From: Plantactinospora endophytica
GTDB taxonomy: Bacteria > Actinomycetota > Actinomycetes > Mycobacteriales > Micromonosporaceae
DNA length: 64,000 nt
NCBI RefSeq assembly: GCF_016862915.1
Contig: NZ_BONW01000002.1
Span: 310,001 to 374,000 of the forward strand
Reading direction: 5' to 3'
Shown: positions 8,195 to 16,569 of the stretch, piece by piece
How the letters are laid out: each line of letters opens with the position of its first letter
Position numbering within the stretch: the first letter of the stretch is position 1
Notes under the pieces: model-generated
Database searches by the model: none
What the model was told of the DNA's origin: nothing
The model's input: the letters and a program-made list of their open reading frames with translations, nothing else
Translations under genes and position numbers: made by a program

Positions 8195-9456
8195 ACACCC
8201 GGACCCCGACGGTCGACGGACCGTCGGCCGGCCCCATCGTCACCCCGACGGCCGACCGACCGTCCAGCCCGGCAGCCGCCCCTGTCGTCACCCCGTCGGC
8301 CGGCCCTGTCGTCACCTCGACCGTCGACAGACCGTCCGGACCGGCGGCCGGCCCTGTCGTCACCTCAACGGCCGACCGGCCGTCCGGACCGACGGCCGGA
8401 CCCGTCGTCACGCCGACGCTCGGTGGCCGGTCCGGGCCGGCCACCGAGCCCGTCGACGCGGACCGGGACGGACCGGTTTCGTCGGCCTGGTCGCTGTGGC
8501 GTCCGCACTCGAACTGCGGGCCCGGCTGCCTGCCCGGGGCGGACGAGACGCCGAGGGCGTCCGCGTCCCGGCAACTGGGCCGGTTGGTGGCGCTGGTCGG
8601 CGCCCTGCTCTACGGCGTACTGCTGCTGCCGGTGCTTCCGCTGCTGTCCCGGACCGCCCGGCAGGTCGCCGGTCGGGCCTGGGCGCGGGCGGTGCTGCGG
8701 GCCGGCGGGATCCGCCTCGACGTTCGGGGCCGGCCGCCGGAGCGCGGGGCGCTGTTGGTGGCCAACCACGTCTCCTGGCTGGACGTGGTCACGATCCTCG
8801 CCGTGACGCCGGCCCGGATGCTGGCCAAGCACGAGGTGCGGGACTGGCCGCTGATCGGACCGCTGGCGGCGCTCGGCGGGACGATCTTCATCGACCGGAC
8901 CAGGCCGCGCACGCTGCCGGAGACCGTGGCCGAGGTGGCGGAGGTGCTCCGCGCCGACGGGGTGGTCGCGGTGTTCCCGGAGGGTACGACCTGGTGCGGC
9001 GTACCCGGGGACTGTGACTCGGTGGTGCGGTTCCGGCCGGCGATGTTCCAGGCTGCCGTCGACGCGGCGGCCCCGGTGGTGCCGGTACGGCTGGGGTACC
9101 GCATCGAGCCGACCGGAGCTCGACGACCCGTCCCCGCGCCCCGGCGGCCCGTACCCGGAACAGCCGGCACCGGAGATCCCGTGGTGGGCTCGCCGACGCC
9201 CGGTGGTGCGGCTCCGGCCGGGAACACCACGGCACCGGCCTTCCTGGCCGAGGAGAGCCTCTACACCTCGGTACGCCGGGTGCTGGCCCTGCGCGGCCTG
9301 GTGGTGACCCTGACCGCCGTGGAGGGGCCGTGGTTCGACGGCCCGGTGGACCGGCGTCGGCTCGCCTCGGCGGCCGAGTCGGCGGTACGCGCGGTCGATG
9401 CACCGGCCACGCCAGCTCGCCCGGCCAGCGAGGTACGACTGGAGTTGGCGGCCTGA
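8191..9456 (+). CDS. olsA: OlsA/PlsC-like O-acyltransferase with repeat-rich N-terminal extension
   Basis: A 421-residue protein. Residues about 110-400 form a 1-acyl-glycerol-3-phosphate acyltransferase-type domain: a hydrophobic helix, NHVSWLD (HxxxxD catalytic block), FIDRTRP and FPEGTTW (block III). In the ornithine-lipid pathway this enzyme adds the second acyl chain to lyso-ornithine lipid. The GTG start overlaps the upstream stop (GTGA). The first 85 residues are imperfect 16-residue repeats (TADRPSGPTAGPVVTP and variants), unlike other members. The conserved part appears to begin at LWRPHSNCGPGCL. No good in-frame start lies between the repeats and that motif, so I keep the overlap start, but translation could begin later. 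Confidence 0.8.
   Translation: MNTRTPTVDGPSAGPIVTPTADRPSSPAAAPVVTPSAGPVVTSTVDRPSGPAAGPVVTSTADRPSGPTAGPVVTPTLGGRSGPATEPVDADRDGPVSSAWSLWRPHSNCGPGCLPGADETPRASASRQLGRLVALVGALLYGVLLLPVLPLLSRTARQVAGRAWARAVLRAGGIRLDVRGRPPERGALLVANHVSWLDVVTILAVTPARMLAKHEVRDWPLIGPLAALGGTIFIDRTRPRTLPETVAEVAEVLRADGVVAVFPEGTTWCGVPGDCDSVVRFRPAMFQAAVDAAAPVVPVRLGYRIEPTGARRPVPAPRRPVPGTAGTGDPVVGSPTPGGAAPAGNTTAPAFLAEESLYTSVRRVLALRGLVVTLTAVEGPWFDGPVDRRRLASAAESAVRAVDAPATPARPASEVRLELAA
8209..8460 (+). repeat. Imperfect 48-bp tandem repeats at the olsB/olsA junction
   Basis: Four to five degenerate 48-bp units (sharing GGCCGGCCCTGTCGTCAC) begin just after the olsB stop codon. If the GTG at 8191 is used, they are read as 16-residue Pro/Thr/Val repeats. 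The position right after a stop codon matches other arrays in this window. Confidence 0.7.
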
Positions 9457-9539
9457 CCACCGCAGAGTTGACGGCTGAGCGCGCCGACGAGGTACCGCTG
9501 GAGTTGGCGGCCCTGACCACCGGAGTTGACGGCTGAGCG
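9430..9539. repeat. Roughly 51-bp direct repeat across the olsA stop codon
   Basis: Two copies (9430-9481 and 9489-9539) share GAGGTAC, CTGGAGTTGGCGGCC, TGACCACCG and AGTTGACGGCTGAGCG with small indels. Copy one contains the last codons and TGA of olsA. Confidence 0.75.
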
Positions 9540-9573
9540 CCCTGGCCGGGCGGGCCGGGCGGGCCGTTCCGGA

Positions 9574-9591
9574 AACGCGATGTATCGCGTT
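9574..9591. promoter_or_regulatory. Operator palindrome of the DUF4097-PadR unit
   Basis: AACGCGAT-GT-ATCGCGTT is a perfect 8-bp inverted repeat, 77 bp before the DUF4097 gene. It resembles the CGATATATCG-type sites that PadR-like repressors bind upstream of such operons. The likely ligand is the PadR protein encoded next, giving autoregulation (inference). Confidence 0.65.
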
Positions 9592-9667
9592 ATCGTGAAC
9601 GGACGCACGTCCGCCGTTTCGGCCCGCGCCTTCGCCTGCCGGAGCGGCCAGCACCAGGGGAGTCGCC

Positions 9668-10471
9668 ATGCCGAGCTGGACGGTGGACGAGCCTCGCCGG
9701 CTGACCCTCACCGAACCGGTCGACCAACTCGTCGTCCGGCTCAACTCCGGCCGGGTCAACGTGGTCGGCACGGACGGACCGGCCCGGATAGAGATCACCC
9801 GGACCGACCGGCGGCCCCTCGTCGTCGAACAGCGGGACGGCAGGTTGACCGTCCGGCACCGGACGTTCCGGAGCTGGACCCTCCTGCTGCGCTGGATCGG
9901 GCTGCGTGCCGGACCCGAGATTTCGATCGGGGTACCGGCCCGGGTCCGGGTTGACCTGCGCCTGCACGAGGGCTCGGTGGTCGCGTCCGGGCTGACCGAG
10001 GCGACCGAGGTGGACGTCACGGCCGGTCACGTCACCCTGATGGGGCTGGCCGGCCGGACCAGGGCCCGGCTGGTCTCCGGGCCGGTGGAGGCGCTCGGGG
10101 TCGCCGGCGACCTGACCATGGAGACGGTCTCCGGTGAGTTGATCCTGGCCGACGGGACCGCCGAACGGGTCCGGGCCAGCACGGTCTCCGGGGCGATCAC
10201 CTGTGACCTCGGCAGCCCGGGGAGCAGCGACATCCAGCTCGGCGCGACCTCGGGCAGCGTGACCGTCCGGGTACCCGGGGAGAGCGACCTCGACATACAC
10301 CTGCACACCACCTCGGGGCGGATCACCACCGATTTCCCCCAGTTGGCGGCCGGCAGTACGCCAAGCTGGTCGAGCGACCGCCGCGGAACGCTCGGCGCCG
10401 GTGGCGGTAGTCTCCGCGCGACCACGATGTCCGGAAGCATCGTGCTGCTGGCCCGGCCCGTGGTGGAGTGA
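9668..10471 (+). CDS. DUF4097-family beta-strand repeat protein
   Basis: A 267-residue protein dominated by short beta-strand repeats of the form G.v..sg.t..v.v.t.sG.v (ETVSGELILAD, STVSGAITCD, GATSGSVTVRV, HTTSGRITTDF, TTMSGSIVLLA), typical of DUF4097 beta-solenoid proteins. It has no signal peptide or transmembrane segment, so it is probably cytosolic. The ATG has AGGGGAG upstream. It is cotranscribed with a PadR regulator 7 bp downstream, and an operator palindrome lies upstream. The molecular role of the family is unknown; the constant pairing with PadR suggests a stress-induced module. Confidence 0.88.
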   Translation: MPSWTVDEPRRLTLTEPVDQLVVRLNSGRVNVVGTDGPARIEITRTDRRPLVVEQRDGRLTVRHRTFRSWTLLLRWIGLRAGPEISIGVPARVRVDLRLHEGSVVASGLTEATEVDVTAGHVTLMGLAGRTRARLVSGPVEALGVAGDLTMETVSGELILADGTAERVRASTVSGAITCDLGSPGSSDIQLGATSGSVTVRVPGESDLDIHLHTTSGRITTDFPQLAAGSTPSWSSDRRGTLGAGGGSLRATTMSGSIVLLARPVVE

Positions 10472-10478
10472 GGACGAC

Positions 10479-11165
10479 ATGACGACGGTGTTCGGCCACG
10501 GCCGGCTCCGGCTCTATCTGCTCAAGCTGCTCGACGACGGGCCGAGACACGGCTACGAGCTGATCCGGCTGCTGGAGGAGCGCTTCCTCGGCCTGTACGC
10601 GCCGAGTGCCGGCACCATCTATCCGCGCCTCGCCCGGCTGGAGGCCGAGGGGCTGGTCACGCACGACGCCGTCGGCGGCCGGAAGGTCTACCGGATCACC
10701 GAGGCGGGCCGGGCCGAGCTGCGGCAACGGGCGGACGAGGTGGCCAGCCTGGAGTCGGAGATCCGGGACTCGGTCTCGGACCTGGCGAAGCTGGCCGGTG
10801 AGATCCGGTCCGAGGTACGCGGTTCCGTGCGCGACCTGAAGCAGGAGCTGCGGGCCGCGGTCCGGCAGACCCGTCGGGGTGACCGGTCCTCCGGTCCGGC
10901 CGGAGCCCGTCCGGGGTCGGCGACGGGTGCCGGGGCGGCCGGCGATGGCTGGTCGGCGGGGGTGCGTTTCGGTGAGCAGCCGGCCGACGGCTGGTCGACG
11001 GCGGAGGGGGACGATCCGGCCGACGAGTTCGACCGGCAGTTGCTGCTCTTCGTCACCGAGGTACGCGCGCTGGCCCGCAGCGGCCGGTTCACCGAGGCCC
11101 AGCTCCGTACGGCGGCCCGGCTGCTGAACGGGGCACTGGACGGCCTGCGCCGACTGCTCCGCTGA
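10479..11165 (+). CDS. PadR-family transcriptional regulator
   Basis: A 228-residue regulator. Residues 1-80 are a PadR winged helix (LYLLKLLDDGPRHGYELIRLLEERF ... SAGTIYPRLARLEAEGLV ... RKVYRITEAGRAEL), split here only for description. A helical segment (VASLESEIRDSVSDLAKLAGE) could form the dimerisation coiled coil, then a Gly/Ala-rich linker and a C-terminal helical bundle. The ATG is preceded by GAGTGAGGACGAC, overlapping the upstream stop region. It likely represses its own operon via the 18-bp palindrome upstream of the DUF4097 gene. The length is greater than minimal PadR proteins (about 110-180). Confidence 0.92.
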   Translation: MTTVFGHGRLRLYLLKLLDDGPRHGYELIRLLEERFLGLYAPSAGTIYPRLARLEAEGLVTHDAVGGRKVYRITEAGRAELRQRADEVASLESEIRDSVSDLAKLAGEIRSEVRGSVRDLKQELRAAVRQTRRGDRSSGPAGARPGSATGAGAAGDGWSAGVRFGEQPADGWSTAEGDDPADEFDRQLLLFVTEVRALARSGRFTEAQLRTAARLLNGALDGLRRLLR

Positions 11166-11239
11166 CGGGCTGCCCCGCTGACGGAGTGCCCCGCTGACGG
11201 GCTGCTTCGCAGACGGACTGCCCCGCTGACGGACTGTGC
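11160..11239. repeat. Five 16-bp tandem repeats across the PadR stop codon
   Basis: Units CGCTGACGG(G/A)(C/G)TGC(CC) at 11160, 11176, 11192, 11208 and 11224. The first contains the TGA stop of the PadR gene (11163-11165). The array is not related in sequence to the arrays behind other genes. Confidence 0.85.
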
Positions 11240-11348
11240 CGGCCGCTGCACCGGCGGGGGCGACGCGGCCGGGGAGACTCCCGGGGCGCGGCTGGCAGGA
11301 TCGTCGGAAAGCGGCTGGGGAGACCCCTGGGACGCGGCTGAGAAGGCT

Positions 11349-11375
11349 CTCAGAAAGTTTTCAGGGGATGCTCAG
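11349..11375 (+). promoter_or_regulatory. 11-bp-spaced CTCAG direct repeats (response-regulator box)
   Basis: CTCAG at 11349, TTCAG at 11360 and CTCAG at 11371 form three direct half-sites at exactly 11-bp spacing, 34 bp before the response-regulator ATG. OmpR-family regulators bind such head-to-tail repeats; the mycobacterial MprA box has the same layout. This indicates autoregulation. Confidence 0.7.
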
Positions 11376-11408
11376 CCGAGCCGCAGCGGGGGCGCGGATG
11401 ATGGCCGG

Positions 11409-12113
11409 ATGGCAGCGACAACGCAGAGCGAGGCACGGCTCCTGGTCGTGGAGGACGATCCGAACATTCTCGAGCTGCTCTCCGCCAGTCTGCGGTTCGC
11501 CGGTTTCGACGTGGCCACCGCCACCAGTGGGAGCGCGGCGGTGAGCGCGGCAAAGGAGCGGCGGCCCGACCTGGTCGTGCTCGACGTCATGCTGCCCGAC
11601 CTCGACGGCTTCGAGGTGATCCGGCTGCTCCGCGAGGGCGGCACGCGTACGCCGGTGGTCTTCCTCACTGCCCGGGACGCGACCGACGACAAGATCCGGG
11701 GGCTGACCCTGGGCGGCGACGACTACGTCACCAAACCGTTCAGCCTGGAGGAGTTGACCGCCCGGATCCGGGCGGTGCTGCGGCGTACGGCCACCGGGGA
11801 GCACGCGCCCTCCCGGCTCACCTTCGCCGACCTCGAACTGGACGAGGAGACCCACGAGGTGCACCGGGCCGGTAAGCGGGTGCAGCTCTCGCCGACCGAG
11901 TTCAAGCTGCTGCGCTACCTGATGCTCAACGCCAACCGGGTGCTGTCCAAGGCGCAGATCCTGGACCACGTCTGGAACTACGACTTCCGGGGCGACGACA
12001 ACATCGTGGAGTCCTACATCTCCTACCTGCGGCGCAAGATCGACACCACCCAGCCCCGGCTGATCCACACGCTGCGCGGGGTCGGGTACGTCCTCCGCAA
12101 GCCGGCGGCGTGA
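11409..12113 (+). CDS. OmpR/PhoB-family response regulator (MprA-like)
   Basis: A 234-residue two-component regulator. The receiver domain (10-125) has the acidic pair D16/D17, phospho-acceptor D59 (LVVLDVMLPDLDG), T87 and K109 (DDYVTKPF). The C-terminal winged helix (about 138-232) has LSPTEFKLLRYL and ESYISYLRRKID ... HTLRGVGYVLR. The next gene is its kinase with a 4-bp overlap, and an HtrA protease follows, the order of mprA-mprB-pepD in mycobacteria, an envelope-stress system. Direct repeats upstream suggest it activates its own operon. The exact orthology was not tested. Confidence 0.93.
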   Translation: MAATTQSEARLLVVEDDPNILELLSASLRFAGFDVATATSGSAAVSAAKERRPDLVVLDVMLPDLDGFEVIRLLREGGTRTPVVFLTARDATDDKIRGLTLGGDDYVTKPFSLEELTARIRAVLRRTATGEHAPSRLTFADLELDEETHEVHRAGKRVQLSPTEFKLLRYLMLNANRVLSKAQILDHVWNYDFRGDDNIVESYISYLRRKIDTTQPRLIHTLRGVGYVLRKPAA

Positions 12114-13723
12114 ATGTCGCCCTGCCGCTGAAAGGGCGGCTGCGCGGTACGCCGCTGCGAATCAAGCTGGTCGCCGCCGTACTCGTCCTGGTCGCCGCCG
12201 CCCTGGTGGTGATCAGCGTGATGACCGCGTTCTTCCTGCGCAGCTACCTGATCGGCCGGATCGACGGCGAACTGGCGACCTTCGCCCGCGACGCGAACGA
12301 GCAGCAGGTCCAACGGCTCTACGACGAACTGCTGGCCGGCCGCAGCGCGTTGCCGACCGACTACCTGATCGTGCGGGCCGACCGGGAGGCCGGCGTCTTC
12401 ATCCCGCTCTACGACCGGACGGCGCTGAACCAGAACAACCTGCCCGCCGCGCTCGACGATCCGGAATGGTACGAGCGGCACGCCGGCGGCGACTTCTTCA
12501 CGGTCTCGTCGGCCGACCACCGGTTCCGCTGGCGGATGATGGTCGTGCAGTGGCGCAGCGGCGTCTTCCTGGCCGTCGGGCAACACCTCACCGACGTCGA
12601 CCTCGCGGTCAAGGAACTGGTCTGGATCGACGTGCTCGTGGGCGGCTCGGTGTTGATCACACTCGCGGCGGCGGGTGCGGCGATCGTGCGTACCAGTCTG
12701 AAACCGCTGGTGGAGATCGAGCGGACCACGGCGGCCATCGCCGGCGGTGACCTGTCCAGACGAATACCCGATCCGGAGCCGGGCGAGATCGAGGCGAAGA
12801 CCGAACTCGGCCGGCTGTCCCGGGCGCTGAACACGATGCTCAGCCAGATCGAGGTGGCGTTCACCGCCAGGGCGGCCTCGGAGTCGGCGGCCCGGGCGGC
12901 GGAGGCGAACGCCCGCAGCGCGGCGACGGCGGCCCGTAACGCCGCGCTGGCCGCCCAGGCGTCGGAGTCCCGGGCGCGGCGCTCCGAGGAGCGAATGCGG
13001 CAGTTCATCGCCGACGCCTCGCACGAACTGCGTACCCCGCTGACCACCATCCGGGGCTTCGCCGAGCTGTACCGGCAGGGTGCTGTCGGTGCACCCGAGG
13101 ACACCGCCCGGCTGATCCGGCGGATCGAGGACGAGTCGGCCCGGATGGGCCTGCTCGTCGAGGACCTGCTGCTGCTGGCCCGGCTCGACCGGGAACGGCC
13201 GCTCACCCTGGCACCGGTCGAGTTGCCGGTACTCGCCAGCGACGCGGTGCAGGCCGCCAAGGTGGTCGCGCCGGAGCGGCCGATCAGCCTGGAGATCGAG
13301 CCGGGTGCCGGTTCGCTCGTGGTCTTCGGCGACGACGCCCGGCTGCGGCAGGTGCTCGGTAACCTGATGACCAACGCCCTCACCCACACTCCGCCGGACG
13401 CGGCGGTGACGTTGCGGCTGCGGGTCGAACAGAGCGATGCGGTGATCGAGGTCGCGGACACCGGTCCGGGGCTCTCCCCGGAGCAGGCCGAGCGGGTCTT
13501 CGAACGGTTCTACCGGGCGGACGCCGCCCGGACCCGCCAGGCGGGCGGCGGGGTGAGCACCGGACTCGGGCTGGCTATCGTGGCCGCCCTGGTGGCGGGG
13601 CATAACGGCAGCGTCGAGGTGGTTGACACCCCGGGCGGTGGTGCCACCTTCCGGGTACGGCTGCCGCGCGCTCCGGAGATCTCCGACGACCCGGAGACGG
13701 CCGAATCAATCGACGTAGAGTAA
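12110..13723 (+). CDS. Sensor histidine kinase (MprB-like)
   Basis: A 537-residue membrane kinase. TM1 is at about 17-43, an extracytoplasmic sensor domain at about 44-175, and TM2 at about 178-200. A HAMP domain follows, then an unusually Ala-rich helical insert (about 245-300; RAASESAARAAEANARSAAT), HisKA with the phosphorylated His305 (SHELRTPLTTIRGFAELYRQG region), and an HATPase domain with N, G1 (DTGPGLS), F (FERFYR) and G2 (GLGLAIV) boxes. The GTG start overlaps the regulator stop (GTGA). The Ala-rich coiled-coil insert lengthens the signalling helix compared with MprB (about 504 residues). Confidence 0.93.
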   Translation: MNVALPLKGRLRGTPLRIKLVAAVLVLVAAALVVISVMTAFFLRSYLIGRIDGELATFARDANEQQVQRLYDELLAGRSALPTDYLIVRADREAGVFIPLYDRTALNQNNLPAALDDPEWYERHAGGDFFTVSSADHRFRWRMMVVQWRSGVFLAVGQHLTDVDLAVKELVWIDVLVGGSVLITLAAAGAAIVRTSLKPLVEIERTTAAIAGGDLSRRIPDPEPGEIEAKTELGRLSRALNTMLSQIEVAFTARAASESAARAAEANARSAATAARNAALAAQASESRARRSEERMRQFIADASHELRTPLTTIRGFAELYRQGAVGAPEDTARLIRRIEDESARMGLLVEDLLLLARLDRERPLTLAPVELPVLASDAVQAAKVVAPERPISLEIEPGAGSLVVFGDDARLRQVLGNLMTNALTHTPPDAAVTLRLRVEQSDAVIEVADTGPGLSPEQAERVFERFYRADAARTRQAGGGVSTGLGLAIVAALVAGHNGSVEVVDTPGGGATFRVRLPRAPEISDDPETAESIDVE

Positions 13724-13725
13724 TT

Positions 13726-13741
13726 CTCAGCCAATATCCAG
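13726..13741 (+). promoter_or_regulatory. CTCAG/TCCAG 11-bp-spaced repeat before the HtrA gene
   Basis: CTCAG (13726) and TCCAG (13737) lie 11 bp apart, 45 bp before the protease ATG and directly after the kinase stop. The layout matches the triple repeat before the response-regulator gene, so the same regulator probably drives the protease. Confidence 0.5.
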
Positions 13742-13785
13742 GCGAGCCCAAGGTACGTCGCAGAGCGAGGGGGCAAGGTAAGGGC

Positions 13786-15576
13786 ATGAGCGACTTCGAG
13801 ACCGACCCGCAGCGGCGGCCGGTGACCGCCGACCGCGAGCTCTCGCACTCCACCGCCGAGCTGCCGCGCGACGACCGCGGGCAGTCCGATCCCGGCGCCT
13901 ACACCGCCGACGCGGCCACCCCGGCCGCCGGTTCCACCGACACGACGGCCGGCTACGCCGCCACCGACACGACGGCCAGTTTCGCCGCCACCGGCAGCAC
14001 GCCGGAGCACGCCGCGTCGGGCGAGCGGTCCGAGGCGTCGACCGCCGCACAGCCCGCCTCCGGCCAGCCGTACGGCGCCGGGGCGTACGCGGGTACGACG
14101 GCGACGGCCGAGCAGCCGTACAGCGGGGTGCCGGCCTCCGGCCAGCCGTACGCGGGGGCACCCGCGGCGGGTCAGCCGTACGGCGCCACGCCGGCCCTCG
14201 GACAGCCGCACGGCGGAAACCCGTACGCCGCCCCCGCCGCCGGCCAGCCCCACCACGCCGGCCCGTACGCCCCCGCACCCGCCTCCGGCCAGCCGTACAG
14301 CCTGCCGCCGACCGGCCGGACCGGTGGTCTTCCGACGCCGCCCGGCACCAGCCCGTGGCAGGCGCCGACCGGCGGCCAGCAGGCCCAGCCGTCCTGGGCA
14401 CCGGGCCACCCCGGCGCCGGAGGGCCGCCCCAGCCGCCACACCTCGGCGGCCCGGTACCGCCGTGGGCCGCGCCCGGCGGCTCGCCCGCACCGGCCTCCG
14501 GCCCCGGCCGGGTCGGCAAGGTCCTGGCGATCGGCGTCGCCGCGCTGGCCCTGATGGTCGGCTCCGGCCTCGCCGGTGGGGCCATCGCGACCGCTCTGGA
14601 CGACGACTCGCCGACGGTGACCAACCGGACCTACTCGGCGGCGCCGGTGATCAACTCGGCCGACCTGCCGAAGATCGCCGCCCAGGCGCAGGACAGCGTG
14701 GTGTCGATCAGCACCGGCAGCGCCGAGGGGTCGGGCGTGGTGATGAGCGCCGACGGCTTCGTGCTGACCAACAACCACGTGGTGGCCGGCGCGAACGGCG
14801 GCAACGTCAAGGTGTTCTTCGCCGACGGCAAGAACGCCGACGCGAAGGTCATCGGCACCGACCCGAAGACCGACCTGGCGGTGGTGAAGGCCGAGGGACT
14901 CTCCGGGCTGACCGCCGCGAAGTTCGGCGACAGCGACGCGATGCAGGTCGGCGACCAGGTCCTGGCGCTGGGCAGCCCGCTCGGCCTCCAGGGTTCGGTG
15001 ACCGCCGGCATCATCAGCGCCCGGGACCGGACCATCCGGGCCGGCGGCGGCGAGGGCGAGCAGCAGAACCCGTTCGAGCAGCCGCAGCAGCAGGGCGGGG
15101 CCACCTCGATCTCCGGCCTGTTGCAGACCGACGCGCCGATCAACCCGGGCAACTCCGGTGGCGCGCTGGTCAACACCAAGGCGGAGGTGATCGGCATCAA
15201 CACCGCCATCGCCACCTCCGGCCAGGGCAGCGGCAACATCGGCGTCGGCTTCGCCATCCCGAGCAACAAGGCCAGGGCGGTCGCCGAGGCGCTCCAGCGC
15301 GGCGAGAAGGTCAGCCACCCGTCGCTCGGCGTCCAGGTCACCCCGGCGGAGAACGGCGGCGCGCTGGTCGGCGGGGTCGTGCCGGACAGCCCGGCCGCCA
15401 AGGCCGGCCTCCAGCAGGGCGACATCGTCACCCAGTTCGGCGACAAGAAGATCGGCGACGCCGACGACCTGGTCGGCGCGGTGCAGGCCGGCAAGGTCGG
15501 CGACCAGGTGCAGTTGACGTACTCCCGAAACGGAGTCGAAAAGACGGCAACCGTGACGCTCGCCGAAACGTCGTAA
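13786..15576 (+). CDS. HtrA/DegP-type membrane-anchored serine protease with PDZ domain (PepD-like)
   Basis: A 596-residue envelope quality-control protease. Residues 1-240 are a cytosolic Ala/Gly/Pro/Gln-rich region with recurrent (A/S)GQPY(A/G) repeats. One TM helix follows at about 245-266, then a trypsin-like domain with the triad H331 (TNNHVV), D363 (KTDLAVV) and S457 (PGNSGGALV), and a C-terminal PDZ domain (about 505-590; VVPDSPAAKAGLQQGDIV). The catalytic site is intact. It lies downstream of the two-component pair with an 11-bp-spaced repeat in between, matching pepD controlled by MprAB. The repeat-rich cytosolic half is longer than in mycobacteria. Confidence 0.95.
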   Translation: MSDFETDPQRRPVTADRELSHSTAELPRDDRGQSDPGAYTADAATPAAGSTDTTAGYAATDTTASFAATGSTPEHAASGERSEASTAAQPASGQPYGAGAYAGTTATAEQPYSGVPASGQPYAGAPAAGQPYGATPALGQPHGGNPYAAPAAGQPHHAGPYAPAPASGQPYSLPPTGRTGGLPTPPGTSPWQAPTGGQQAQPSWAPGHPGAGGPPQPPHLGGPVPPWAAPGGSPAPASGPGRVGKVLAIGVAALALMVGSGLAGGAIATALDDDSPTVTNRTYSAAPVINSADLPKIAAQAQDSVVSISTGSAEGSGVVMSADGFVLTNNHVVAGANGGNVKVFFADGKNADAKVIGTDPKTDLAVVKAEGLSGLTAAKFGDSDAMQVGDQVLALGSPLGLQGSVTAGIISARDRTIRAGGGEGEQQNPFEQPQQQGGATSISGLLQTDAPINPGNSGGALVNTKAEVIGINTAIATSGQGSGNIGVGFAIPSNKARAVAEALQRGEKVSHPSLGVQVTPAENGGALVGGVVPDSPAAKAGLQQGDIVTQFGDKKIGDADDLVGAVQAGKVGDQVQLTYSRNGVEKTATVTLAETS

Positions 15577-15891
15577 GGAAAGAACGCAAGTACGCTTGCG
15601 GATGGAACTTCCGCACGGCGGAAGAAAAAAGCCTCCCTCCCCAGAGCGGCGGGCGACGTGACCAAGGGGGTTGGTCAGGTCGCCCGCCGCTCCTCCGTCC
15701 GGCCCCGCCGGCTCCTCCCTCCGGCCCCGGCCGTGGCGCGGCGGATCGGAGCGAACCGGAGGTCCCGCTTCACCTGGTCCGGGTGAGCCCGGTTCACCCG
15801 GACCGGCGCGAGTATCGGGGTTGGTCTGGCAGGGCCGGATCCGGTGTCGGCCGGAGGTCGACCACGGCGGGGACCCGGGGGAGGAGCGGCG
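15577..15891. other. Intergenic region with three inverted repeats
   Basis: 315 bp without a gene. It holds a small hairpin CGCAAG-TACG-CTTGCG (15586-15601), a second CTTCCGC-ACG-GCGGAAG followed by six A residues, and the large terminator listed separately. The right part is GC-rich with no recognised promoter for the BON gene. Confidence 0.6.
15644..15692. terminator. Very long terminator hairpin after the HtrA gene
   Basis: GAGCGGCGGGCGAC, one G-G mismatch, then TGACCAA pair with TTGGTCA and GTCGCCCGCCGCTC around a GGGGG loop. This gives a 22-bp stem, the strongest hairpin in the window. Confidence 0.85.
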
Positions 15892-16569
15892 ATGAGTACC
15901 GCGACCATGGCGCGCAGCGACGCCGACATCCAGCGCGACGTGCTGGCCGAACTGGCCTGGGACGCCCGGGTACGTGCCAGCGAGGTGGGCGTGTCGGTGA
16001 AGAGCGGCATCGTGACCTTGACCGGCTGGGTGGACTGCTACGCCAAGAAGTGGGCCGCGGAACGCATCGCACACCGGATCCGGGGCAACCGGGCGGTCGC
16101 CAACGACATCGAGGTACGCCTCGCGGGCACCGCCGAACGCACCGACACCGACATCGCCACGGCGGCGGGCCGGGCGCTGGAGTGGGACTCCTTCGTCCCG
16201 GTGGAGCGGATCCAGGTGACCGCCGCGAACGGCTGGCTGACGCTGCGCGGCGAGGTCGACCGGGGCTACCAGAAGCGGGCCGCCGAGCGGGCGGTCCGCC
16301 GGCTCACCGGGGTACGCGGGGTGACCAACCTGGTCGCCGTACGGCCGACTGGTGACCTGAGCGAGCAGGACATCGAGCGGGACATCCGGGCCGCGCTGGC
16401 CCGGCGGGTCGACGTCGAGGCCGACCTGATCGAGATCGACGTCGACGGCGGGACGGTGGTGCTCACCGGCGAGGTGCGGTCCTGGCTGGAGCGGGAGGAG
16501 GCGGAACGGGTGGCCTGGGCGGCACCCGGCGTCGGCGACGTCGAGATCCGGCTCGTCCTCGCGACCTGA
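15892..16569 (+). CDS. Triple BON-domain protein
   Basis: A 225-residue protein composed of three BON domains (about 10-75, 80-150 and 155-225). Each has the pattern of an alpha helix, (V/I).V..G.VTLTG.V, and a second helix (GIVTLTGWVD, GWLTLRGEVD, GTVVLTGEVR). BON domains bind phospholipids or act in envelope stability (OsmY-like). There is no signal peptide or TM segment, so it is probably cytosolic or peripheral at the membrane. The ATG has GGGGAGGAGCGGCG upstream. It is followed by about 200 bp and a glycosyltransferase in the same direction. Confidence 0.9.
   Translation: MSTATMARSDADIQRDVLAELAWDARVRASEVGVSVKSGIVTLTGWVDCYAKKWAAERIAHRIRGNRAVANDIEVRLAGTAERTDTDIATAAGRALEWDSFVPVERIQVTAANGWLTLRGEVDRGYQKRAAERAVRRLTGVRGVTNLVAVRPTGDLSEQDIERDIRAALARRVDVEADLIEIDVDGGTVVLTGEVRSWLEREEAERVAWAAPGVGDVEIRLVLAT

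Noticed and set aside
15586-15627. Two small hairpins, one followed by AAAAAA, as a terminator
   Set aside because: The run is A on the plus strand (T only for the opposite direction), and the much stronger hairpin at 15644 fits better.
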